DNA of 41,009 nucleotides from CAZCCC01 sp964497245 (lineage in GTDB: Bacteria; Patescibacteriota; Patescibacteriia; Buchananbacterales; UBA6539): NCBI GenBank assembly GCA_964497245.1, contig CAZCCC010000010.1, positions 1 to 41,009 on the forward strand, read 5' to 3'. The notes under the pieces are model-generated. The model saw only the letters and a list, made by a program, of their open reading frames with translations. It did no database searches and was not told where the DNA came from. Below are positions 1-6,710 of this stretch, one piece after another (position 1 is the first letter of the stretch; every line of letters begins with the position of its first letter). The position numbers and the translations under genes were made by a program.

Positions 1-6
1 GCATTA

Positions 7-54
7 TTGGCGCTTCGCGCCAAATATGTTGCGTTAGATTCTAGACTGAAACTT
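7..54 (+). repeat. Dispersed hairpin repeat, copy 1
   Basis: A perfect 7-bp hairpin with a 3-nt loop (7-23) is followed by a 28-bp block (27-54). The block recurs exactly, in inverted orientation, at 12672-12699. The hairpin recurs there too, with one stem change that becomes a G-U wobble in RNA. No plus-strand gene follows this copy, so a simple leader role is not supported here. The rest of 1-232 holds no gene; the minus strand has a promoter-like TTTAGA-N17-TATAAT pointing out of the left edge of the window. Confidence 0.75.
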
Positions 55-232
55 AGGTATATTATTTGATTTTTTAAATTTTTTTGTTTTTTAATGGAAA
101 TTCAATTAGTTAGCCTTTTTGGATAATATTTCATTAATTATAGTATAACAAAAAACCGCTCTAAAATCGAGGGTATACTTTTGGATAATTATTTAACCCA
201 AAAATCCGGTTGTCGACAAATAAATAACCAGC

Positions 233-1315
233 TCAGGCTTTAAGATTCTTATTTGAGAAATCTTGCGATTCTTGATTTTTTTTAATAAGGATTTCATAAA
301 TTCGAATCAAAGCTAAAAAAATGCTAAGAACCATTGGGCCCAATAAAAAACCAACGGCGCCAAAAGTAACTAAGCCGCCAAAAACAGCAAATAAAATTAA
401 TAGCGGATGAATATGATTTCCCCGACTATAAAAATAAGGTAATAAAATATTATTAACCAATCCGACAAACAAGATACTCAAAACCGCCAAGCCGGCCGCC
501 GCCAATATTCTGCCGGAAAAAAATAAATACAGAGTCGCCGGTATAGTAATAAGCCAGGTTCCGACTCCAGGAGCAGCAGACAATAGCGCGGCAAGCATTC
601 CCCAAAGCATAAAGTTTGGGATACCAAAAATAAAAAAAGAAATACTTACTAATAATCCCTGTATCAAAGCAATAAGCAATGTGCCTACTACTACCGCATT
701 AACAGTCTGATAGAGACTGCTGAATATTGCTTTATTGTGTTCCTTTTCAAGCGGACTTAGTCGGATTAGCCAATCTTTAAATTTCTCTCCATCTCTTAAA
801 AAAAAGTAAAAGGAAATTAAAGTCAGCAATATTCCTAAGATTATTTCAATCGTACCGGAAAAAATACGAGTGAAATTTTTGGCCATCCAGCCGACAACCA
901 ATTTTGCGTATATGTCTATTTCAAAAGACAAATTTAAATTAGGAACAACAATTTGGATATATTCTTCAACGGTCGGGGGCAGCTTCGGCAGATTAAGTTC
1001 TGAAGATACTGATAGTAAACGATAAATTGAAAGCAATTCGTTCAAAATTTGTCTTCCAATAACTAACAATGGCGCAATTATTAAAATCAACACCAAAACA
1101 ATGACTATCAGAGAGGAAAGACTCTCATTACCTCTGAATATTTTAAGTATACTCTTATACCAAGGATATATCGCTATTGAAAGTATGCCCGAAATTGTAA
1201 TAATTGTTAAAAAAGGCCTAAAAATAATGATTAATGAGACTAAAGAAATTAAAAAAAATATGGAAAAAAAGTATATTTGAAGCTTATTCATTTGTTCAAA
1301 ATTTTTTGCCAACAT
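233..1315 (-). CDS. AI-2E family transporter (UPF0118 membrane permease)
   Basis: A polytopic inner-membrane protein of 360 residues, normal for the family. Two hydrophobic segments lie at about 15-50, one at 65-90, one at 149-175, and a cluster of segments at about 200-340, with a charged, extracytoplasmic-looking stretch between. Residues 300-345 (HPLLILFAVFGG, then GPMVL) match the conserved end of the AI-2E/PerM family. Members are linked to export of autoinducer-2 or to Na+/H+ exchange, but the substrate here is unknown. The gene stops at TGA. It is the last gene before the left edge, is not closely coupled to a neighbour, and has no Shine-Dalgarno sequence before its ATG. Confidence 0.9.
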   Translation of the reverse strand: MLAKNFEQMNKLQIYFFSIFFLISLVSLIIIFRPFLTIITISGILSIAIYPWYKSILKIFRGNESLSSLIVIVLVLILIIAPLLVIGRQILNELLSIYRLLSVSSELNLPKLPPTVEEYIQIVVPNLNLSFEIDIYAKLVVGWMAKNFTRIFSGTIEIILGILLTLISFYFFLRDGEKFKDWLIRLSPLEKEHNKAIFSSLYQTVNAVVVGTLLIALIQGLLVSISFFIFGIPNFMLWGMLAALLSAAPGVGTWLITIPATLYLFFSGRILAAAGLAVLSILFVGLVNNILLPYFYSRGNHIHPLLILFAVFGGLVTFGAVGFLLGPMVLSIFLALIRIYEILIKKNQESQDFSNKNLKA

Positions 1316-1402
1316 AAATATTATGTGTTAATTTCAAGCGATATTTACAGTGCCGGAAAAGTAAATAAGTATTAATTTATAATTACTCTATTTTGTATCT
1401 AG

Positions 1403-1516
1403 TCTCGGGGACAAAAATTTTTTGCCAGAGACTGATGCATTTTTTTTATTTATTACGATAATGCAGAACCCCGCCTACTCAAGCCAAATCTGGCGTCTAC
1501 TGACGTTTCCGCTTGC
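1403..1516 (-). pseudogene. Decayed second tRNA-Gln copy
   Basis: Read on the minus strand, 1465-1500 closely follows the intact tRNA-Gln from the D-stem through the anticodon arm and variable loop to the 5' half of the T-arm, with several single-base losses. The 3' acceptor sequence reappears at about 1403-1412, separated by some 65 nt of A+T-rich sequence inserted where the T-loop should be. The 5' acceptor strand is not recognisable. It lies directly downstream of the intact gene and is probably a broken tandem duplicate. Confidence 0.55.
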
Positions 1517-1524
1517 ACGTCAGT
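1499..1524. repeat. Perfect 8-bp inverted repeat beside tRNA-Gln
   Basis: Arms 1499-1506 and 1517-1524 are exactly complementary around a 10-nt loop. The repeat lies between the tRNA-Gln extended stem and the decayed tRNA copy. It has no T-tract in either direction, so a terminator role is not clear. Confidence 0.5.
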
Positions 1525-1539
1525 CATTTAGCCACAAAC

Positions 1540-1610
1540 CTCGGGGACAGGGATTCGAACCCCGATTACCAGAGCCAGAATCTGGCGTCCTACCATTAGA
1601 CGATCCCCGA
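1540..1610 (-). tRNA. tRNA-Gln (anticodon CUG)
   Basis: A complete cloverleaf folds: acceptor TCGGGGA/TCCCCGA, D-arm GTCT/GGAC, anticodon stem CCAGA/TCTGG with loop TTCTGGC (anticodon CTG), and T-arm CGGGG/CCCTG with loop TTCGAAT. The weak U1-A72 pair and G73 discriminator are glutamine identity features. CCA is not encoded. The flanks 1527-1540 and 1611-1624 are complementary, so the precursor can extend the acceptor stem by 14 bp. Confidence 0.95.
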
Positions 1611-1642
1611 GGTTTGCGGCTAAAAATATAATTTGTATTTTT

Positions 1643-3241
1643 TTATTCAACAAGCTGGCCGCCGAAAGTTTGCAATATATTATCCAAAGAACCCTGTTCG
1701 TTTTTAGATTCTGCCAAAGCCTCAATTTGCATATTTTTGTCGGGCAATTCTTTAACAACAACTGTTTTAACAAACAGCTGAATACCAAATATATCCTGTA
1801 AAACCTTTTCTAAAAGCTGTTTATTCTTTAAATCATTTATTCGCTGCTGGTGAAATTTATGCATTAAACAGATTTCCAAAGTCCCATCTTCATTAATCAC
1901 GGAAGGCTGGGATATTTTCAAGGTGGATGCCAAACTGTGATTGTATTTTCTGAGGCATATTAAAACTTCTTGCCATTTGTCTTTTACCTGCCCGATGCTG
2001 AGTTTTACCCTGCTTATTGTCTTTTGTGGTTTTAGTTTATTTAAAACCGTTTTATCTTCCGGTATTGTATCCTTATTAGATTTATGTTCATTAATATCAT
2101 CTTCTGCGGCATTGGATTTTTTAAAAAATCTGTCGGGTTCATTGCTGTCATCACAAATTATTTCTAAAACTGCCAATTCCAAAGGAAGTTGAATTATATT
2201 GGAAAATTTTAATTCCCGACTTCTTTTAATGAATATATCCAGCGTTTTTATTAAAAAATTCAAATTAAATATTGAAGATAATTCGCTGATTTTTTTCTGC
2301 AAATCATCATTAAAACCTACGGAAAATTCATCCAGCTGGTTGCTTATTTTTATTAGTATCATTTTTCTTAAAACCTCAATTACATCTGAGGTGAATTTTT
2401 CCATACTAATTCCGTCTTCAACCAATTGGTTTATTAAACTGATTGATAACGCTGGATCTTTTTTTACAAGATATTCGGCGAGTTTTAAGACTATGTAAAA
2501 ATTAGAACGTGGCAAAACCAACTCTGCCTGTTCTATTGTTATTTCTTTTTCACCCAAAGACAAAATTTGACCCAGTAGACTTTCAGAATCGCGGATGCAG
2601 CCTTCTGAATAATAAGCCACACTTTCTAAAATTTCATTAGGCACTATTTTTTTTTCACTCCCTACTATCTGATTCAGTCTTTTAATTATTTCCTGCTGTG
2701 ATACTTTGCGAAATTCAAAATGCTGACAGCGCGAAATTATAGTCTGAGGTACCTTATAAATTTCAGTTGTTGCCAGAATAAAAATTACATGAGAAGGTGG
2801 CTCTTCCAGAGTCTTTAAAAGAGCATTAAACGAGGAAATGGATAACATGTGGACTTCATCAATAATAAAAACTTTAAATTTCCTACTAGTCGGGGTAAAG
2901 CGTGAATTATTGATAATATTTTCCCTTACATTATCTACTCCGGTATGTGATGCAGCATCAATTTCAATAATATCCAATGATTTGCCGGCTAAAAATTCTC
3001 TACAAGAATCACATTTATCGCATGGCTCACTTTCATCTTTTTTTCTATTTAAGCAATTTACCGATTTAGCTATCAGTCTGGCAACCGTTGTTTTACCGAC
3101 CCCCCTTGGTCCGGAAAAAAGATAGGCATGAGCAATTTTTCCGGTTTCAAGTTCGTTTTGAATTGTTACCTTAATATGATTTTGCCCGATCAAACTCTTA
3201 AAATTTTGAGGGCGATACTTTCTATATAATGTCAGGGTCAT
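1643..3241 (-). CDS. dnaX: DNA polymerase III subunit gamma/tau
   Basis: Clamp-loader ATPase of the replisome, which loads the sliding clamp and, in its long tau form, couples polymerase to helicase. Walker A GPRGVGKT is at about 44-51, the zinc module is C63 with C74-x2-C77-x2-C80, Walker B IIDEVHML is near 126-133, and the SRC motif follows near 170. The AAA+ and collar domains run to about residue 370; a charged linker and a C-terminal domain follow to 532. At residues 372-375 the coding strand has six T then six A. A -1 slip there would meet TGA after six codons and give a gamma-like product of about 381 residues. recR and the YbaB gene, frequent dnaX neighbours, are absent. Confidence 0.96.
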   Translation of the reverse strand: MTLTLYRKYRPQNFKSLIGQNHIKVTIQNELETGKIAHAYLFSGPRGVGKTTVARLIAKSVNCLNRKKDESEPCDKCDSCREFLAGKSLDIIEIDAASHTGVDNVRENIINNSRFTPTSRKFKVFIIDEVHMLSISSFNALLKTLEEPPSHVIFILATTEIYKVPQTIISRCQHFEFRKVSQQEIIKRLNQIVGSEKKIVPNEILESVAYYSEGCIRDSESLLGQILSLGEKEITIEQAELVLPRSNFYIVLKLAEYLVKKDPALSISLINQLVEDGISMEKFTSDVIEVLRKMILIKISNQLDEFSVGFNDDLQKKISELSSIFNLNFLIKTLDIFIKRSRELKFSNIIQLPLELAVLEIICDDSNEPDRFFKKSNAAEDDINEHKSNKDTIPEDKTVLNKLKPQKTISRVKLSIGQVKDKWQEVLICLRKYNHSLASTLKISQPSVINEDGTLEICLMHKFHQQRINDLKNKQLLEKVLQDIFGIQLFVKTVVVKELPDKNMQIEALAESKNEQGSLDNILQTFGGQLVE

Positions 3242-3331
3242 AATTTATAAATTAATTTAAAATCATGTCATATCCAGATTTATGATACTGTCCTTAAACA
3301 ACAGAAAAACATTGCACATCATCCGCTTAAA

Positions 3332-3360
3332 ATTTTAGCCTAATTTCCAAATTTAATCAA
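3332..3360 (-). promoter_or_regulatory. Predicted sigma-70 promoter of dnaX
   Basis: The minus strand has TTGATT (3355-3360), a 17-nt spacer and TAAAAT (3332-3337), about 90 nt upstream of the dnaX ATG. This would give a leader of about 85 nt with no Shine-Dalgarno sequence. Confidence 0.5.
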
Positions 3361-3437
3361 GGAAGTTAATTTTTTCTCCGATAACAAAAAATATGATTTT
3401 TTATACCCAATCCTGACTTTTTACCAACTTTTTTTGC

Positions 3438-4481
3438 TCAATTAAACAGTAATTCTACCCAAGTCACTCCCCTGTTGAGATTTATTTCTTGGCCTGATTT
3501 ATTATAAAAATAGGTTCGGCCTCTTGATTTTTCCCAGTAACCTTCAATTTTCTTTCCATCTTGATATACTTCTGAGTTACCACCATTTTCAAGAAATATT
3601 TTAATTCTTCCATAATCATCAATAATTTTGTAAGCAGTTTTTTGTATAATAATATTTTTTGCCTCCAGGATAATGCCATTTTCTGTTTTATGAGGTTTTC
3701 CTGATAAATATCTTGTGTAGCTGTTATTTTTTTCGTCGTAGATATACTTAACTTGGTATGCCGGGTTTCTAAAAAAATTAACTTCAAATTCTTTCACTAC
3801 CAACAAGGTGTCTTTTTCCGGATCATCATTTTTAAACTGCCAAGGATAAAAATTTGATTCAAAACTAATTTTTTTTGCATTAACTGCCTTTTTTATAAGA
3901 TCCGCCGAAGTAAAAAGATTATGGGGCGCTTGTCTTTTTTTATCGCGCCAAAAATAAATTCCATCTGAAGAAATCTCATTAATGCTAAAAACTTCACTTT
4001 TTTTAACCATGTCCAGTGCTTCATTACTTCCGCCGGCATGTAAAAAGATAGGATCCCATTCCTGTGCCAATTCAATAAAAAATGGCCTGATTGATCTAAT
4101 TGGTCCAATTTTTTTTGTCTCAATACTATAATCAAATAAAGCTAGAAATCTGGTAATATCTCCCTCAACTACGGTTTCATATATTATACTCGCATCCTCA
4201 AGACCGGCAGATGGACGGCTCTCAAAGTGATTTTCTATAATTATGGCAAAAGGCTTCAGGGCGGGATAATCTTTTTCTACCAATTTACCATCTAAAGGTC
4301 TGGAAAATTTTTGGGTTTGATTATGATAATTATTATTAAATTTAATATCAATATTTAAATCATCGACTGTTTTAAAATAAAAAAATAGAATAAATAAAAA
4401 TGATAAAAAAGCTGCTACTGCCAAAATCAGCCAAGAATATTTTTTTTCTATTATTATTTTTCTCAATTTTTTAATTTTCAT
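3438..4481 (-). CDS. DUF3048 family membrane-anchored protein
   Basis: Protein of 347 residues with a basic N-terminus, one membrane segment at about 15-40 and an extracytoplasmic body. The body matches DUF3048 (YerB-like): it has the family's opening phrase on personal-use 'sharing' residues (ALKPFAIIIENH, then SRPSAGLEDASIIYE, near 75-105) and the C-terminal phrase RGVTWVELL. The family's biochemical role is unknown; the Bacillus YerB relative is a lipoprotein, whereas this one has an uncleaved-looking anchor and no lipobox. It ends at TGA, evidence that UGA is a stop codon here. It follows the L25 gene after a terminator, so it is probably transcribed separately. Confidence 0.85.
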   Translation of the reverse strand: MKIKKLRKIIIEKKYSWLILAVAAFLSFLFILFFYFKTVDDLNIDIKFNNNYHNQTQKFSRPLDGKLVEKDYPALKPFAIIIENHFESRPSAGLEDASIIYETVVEGDITRFLALFDYSIETKKIGPIRSIRPFFIELAQEWDPIFLHAGGSNEALDMVKKSEVFSINEISSDGIYFWRDKKRQAPHNLFTSADLIKKAVNAKKISFESNFYPWQFKNDDPEKDTLLVVKEFEVNFFRNPAYQVKYIYDEKNNSYTRYLSGKPHKTENGIILEAKNIIIQKTAYKIIDDYGRIKIFLENGGNSEVYQDGKKIEGYWEKSRGRTYFYNKSGQEINLNRGVTWVELLFN

Positions 4482-4490
4482 TGTCTAAAA

Positions 4491-4519
4491 CAAAACTTCC
4501 TGTTAAAAAGGAAGTTTTG
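4491..4519 (-). terminator. Rho-independent terminator after rplY
   Basis: A 10-bp stem (4491-4500 with 4510-4519) is perfectly paired and followed in the minus direction by TTTTAG. It lies 11 nt after the L25 stop codon and immediately before the DUF3048 start. Confidence 0.8.
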
Positions 4520-4529
4520 TAAAATTTCT

Positions 4530-5195
4530 TTATTTTTCCGCTGAATCGTTTTCAGCAGCTTTTTCTGTCTCTAAAGACTGCTCCGGTTTGTTGTCTTGCG
4601 GTTTTTCATCCAGCGTCTTGATTTCTTCTTCTGTTCTAGGTGTCTGAACCAAAACCACGGTTTCCTCAGGATTATTAAGTATTTTAATTCCCTTGGGAGG
4701 ATTAATTGACGAAATGTGTATTGCGTCATCAAATGTCTTTAGTGATGAAATATTAACCTCAATTTCGTGAACCAAATCGCCAGGCAGACATTCAACATTG
4801 ACTTTATCGGTATTGGTTACTAAAATACCACTTAATTCCTTGACTGCCGGTGATTCTCCAATAAATTTAAGTTCAATCTCAGCGGTTATCTTTTCATCCA
4901 TTTTAATTTGAAGAAAATCAACATGAATGAATTGATTTGTCTTGGGATCAAGCTGATAGTCCTGAACCAAAACCTTGACCGAATCTTTCTTGTCAATATT
5001 TAAATCAATTAGTGAACTTTCGCCGGCTTTGGATAAAATCTTTTCGAAAGCTGAATAATTAATTGATAGGCTTATTGGTTCAACATTGTGTCCATAGAGT
5101 ACTCCCGGAATAAAACCGCTTTCTCTAATTTTTTTTAATTTTTTATTTTTTTCCTTTCTAGATTCAGCTGCTAAGATATAATTTTGCTTTGTCAT
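4530..5195 (-). CDS. rplY: 50S ribosomal protein L25 (general stress protein Ctc type)
   Basis: A 5S rRNA-binding protein of the large subunit. The N-terminal L25 domain covers about residues 1-95 (ESRKEKNKKLKKIRESGFIP, GVLYGHN). The TL5/CTC beta domain runs from about 100 to 190 (ELSGILV, VECLPGDLVHEIEV). A Glu/Lys/Asn-rich tail of some 25 residues is probably disordered. At 221 residues it is the long two-domain form. The start is preceded by AGGA, one of the few genes here with even a partial Shine-Dalgarno sequence. The zinc-ribbon gene lies 15 nt upstream, so the two may share a transcript that ends at the hairpin beyond the stop. Confidence 0.95.
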   Translation of the reverse strand: MTKQNYILAAESRKEKNKKLKKIRESGFIPGVLYGHNVEPISLSINYSAFEKILSKAGESSLIDLNIDKKDSVKVLVQDYQLDPKTNQFIHVDFLQIKMDEKITAEIELKFIGESPAVKELSGILVTNTDKVNVECLPGDLVHEIEVNISSLKTFDDAIHISSINPPKGIKILNNPEETVVLVQTPRTEEEIKTLDEKPQDNKPEQSLETEKAAENDSAEK

Positions 5196-5210
5196 CTTTT
5201 TCCTATATTA

Positions 5211-5555
5211 TTAATTTAGATGGCTTATTAAAGCTTTTTCTCTTCCTATAAATTGATGGAACTCCAAAACCTCATCATGACTGATTCCTTTTTGATCTTT
5301 AAATTTTAGAACTTCGTCTCCGTCTAAATCGGTTATCAGTCCAACCGAAGTGAGACCTAAATTATTACTTATCACCAGTGTTAAAACTGCCGATTGACAA
5401 TTCCTGCATTTTACATAAAGAAGATGGTTTTCTTTTTTTTCCTCTAAAACTTTTGCTTCAATTGGATTATAACGAATATTACAAACAGGGCAATGGCTAA
5501 TAAATGATTGCCCATCGTTTCCATTATTAAATAAACTAAAAAGCTTTTCTTTCAT
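5211..5555 (-). CDS. Small zinc-ribbon protein, unknown function
   Basis: Protein of 114 residues from the ATG at 5555. Two CxxC pairs (C22/C25 and C50/C53) probably bind one zinc. The C-terminal half is acidic, with a helix-like DEVLEFHQFIG segment. No membrane segment or signal peptide is seen. A longer reading from a TTG at 5597 exists but would run through the promoter elements TTGACT-N17-TATACT; the predicted start point falls on the ATG, so the shorter form is preferred and the mRNA is probably leaderless. It lies between rodA and rplY. I do not recognise a characterised relative; similar small zinc-ribbon proteins occur in CPR genomes. Confidence 0.75.
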   Translation of the reverse strand: MKEKLFSLFNNGNDGQSFISHCPVCNIRYNPIEAKVLEEKKENHLLYVKCRNCQSAVLTLVISNNLGLTSVGLITDLDGDEVLKFKDQKGISHDEVLEFHQFIGREKALISHLN

Positions 5556-5562
5556 GAATACT

Positions 5563-5591
5563 AGTATACAAAAAATAATTAATTTAGTCAA
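5563..5591 (-). promoter_or_regulatory. Consensus promoter giving a leaderless mRNA
   Basis: The minus strand has TTGACT (5586-5591), a 17-nt spacer and TATACT (5563-5568), then exactly 7 nt to the ATG at 5555. Transcription would start at or within a base or two of the start codon. Confidence 0.75.
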
Positions 5592-5597
5592 CCCCAA

Positions 5598-6704
5598 TCA
5601 ATAACTTTTATTTTTGATAATTATAGCCTGCACTATTCCGATTGAAGCCATACTGGAAACCAAAAAACTTCCACCATAGCTTAAAAAAGGCAAAGATATA
5701 CCAGTTACCGGTAAAATTCCGATGTTCATTCCGACATTAATCATTAAATGACTGAAAAACACAGCTGAAAGGCCGATAATAAAAAATAAAGAAAAACCAT
5801 CTTTGGTATTTTTAGCTGCTTTTACAAGCCGGAAAAAAATTATTGCCCAAAAAAATAAAATCAAACTTACTCCTAAAAAACCTAGCTCTTCGGCAATTAC
5901 GGCAAATATAAAATCAGTTTGGCTGGCCGGAATAAACTTCAGTTGACTTTGCGAACCAAAACCAAGTCCTCGTCCAAAAATTTCTCCGGCTCCAATTGCT
6001 ATCATTGCCTGCCTCACCTGATAGCCCCGACCATAAGGGTCGGCCTGAGGATCTAAAAATGTCATGATTCTATCCTTCTGATACTCCTTAAAAAATAAAT
6101 TCCAACTTAGACTGAATACAATTACAGAAATTAAACCTAAAATTACAAGGTATCTTATTTTAACTTTTGCAAAAAGAATCATTGAGATCCATATAATAAA
6201 AAAAATCATTCCCGACCCGAAATCTGGCTGTAAAATAACCAAAAGAAACAGCACTCCTGCCGGAAAACCACTGATAATAAATTTTTTTAAATCTTCAATC
6301 GGCCCAAAATGGCTGCTTAGATACCATGACATAAATATTATTAGACAGATTTTTGCCATTTCTACCGGCTGAAAATTTACACCAAAAAATGAAAACCAGC
6401 CGGTTGTTCCGCTAATAGTTCTCCCTAAAAATAAAACCGCCACTAGAAACGCCACAGCAGCGGCAAAAATTAAATAACTATAATCGTGCAAAACCCGTGT
6501 GCCTGCCAGAGAAAAAAAAATCATGCATAAAAGACCAACAATGGCAAAAACAATCTGCTTCTTAAAGTTTATGAAATTAGGCTCGTCGGAACTGATTGCA
6601 ATACTGTATATTGCAGCCAAACTAAAAAAAATCAAGAGAACTACTGCACCGAAAAGGATTAAATCAAAATTTTTAAGAGCGGCAAAATATTTTTTAAAGA
6701 CCAT
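5598..6704 (-). CDS. rodA: Rod shape-determining protein RodA (SEDS glycosyltransferase)
   Basis: A SEDS-family peptidoglycan polymerase of 368 residues with about ten membrane segments. Conserved features are the loop GAGEIFGRGLGFGSQSQLKF near 240-260 followed by IPASQTDFIFAVIAEELG, and the C-terminal PVTGISLPFLSYGGS near 330-345. Members polymerise lipid II together with a class B PBP. RodA is preferred over FtsW because of the length and the RYL...YQKDRIMTFLDPQADP spacing, though separating the two by sequence alone is imperfect. It starts 6 nt after the stop of the adaptor gene, so the two are probably co-transcribed. No mreB or PBP gene is present in the window. Confidence 0.9.
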   Translation of the reverse strand: MVFKKYFAALKNFDLILFGAVVLLIFFSLAAIYSIAISSDEPNFINFKKQIVFAIVGLLCMIFFSLAGTRVLHDYSYLIFAAAVAFLVAVLFLGRTISGTTGWFSFFGVNFQPVEMAKICLIIFMSWYLSSHFGPIEDLKKFIISGFPAGVLFLLVILQPDFGSGMIFFIIWISMILFAKVKIRYLVILGLISVIVFSLSWNLFFKEYQKDRIMTFLDPQADPYGRGYQVRQAMIAIGAGEIFGRGLGFGSQSQLKFIPASQTDFIFAVIAEELGFLGVSLILFFWAIIFFRLVKAAKNTKDGFSLFFIIGLSAVFFSHLMINVGMNIGILPVTGISLPFLSYGGSFLVSSMASIGIVQAIIIKNKSY

Positions 6705-6710
6705 AATAGA

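Noticed and set aside
1403..1610. Phage or integrative-element attachment site at tRNA-Gln
   Set aside because: Only about 10 bp of the tRNA 3' end is repeated, no integrase is near, and the intervening DNA is explained by a decayed tRNA copy.
1422..1631. Plus-strand reading frame across the tRNA-Gln locus
   Set aside because: It reads antisense through a complete tRNA and its decayed copy, with no coding features.
5556..5597. TTG start adding 14 residues to the zinc-ribbon protein
   Set aside because: It lies inside a consensus promoter whose predicted transcript begins at the downstream ATG.
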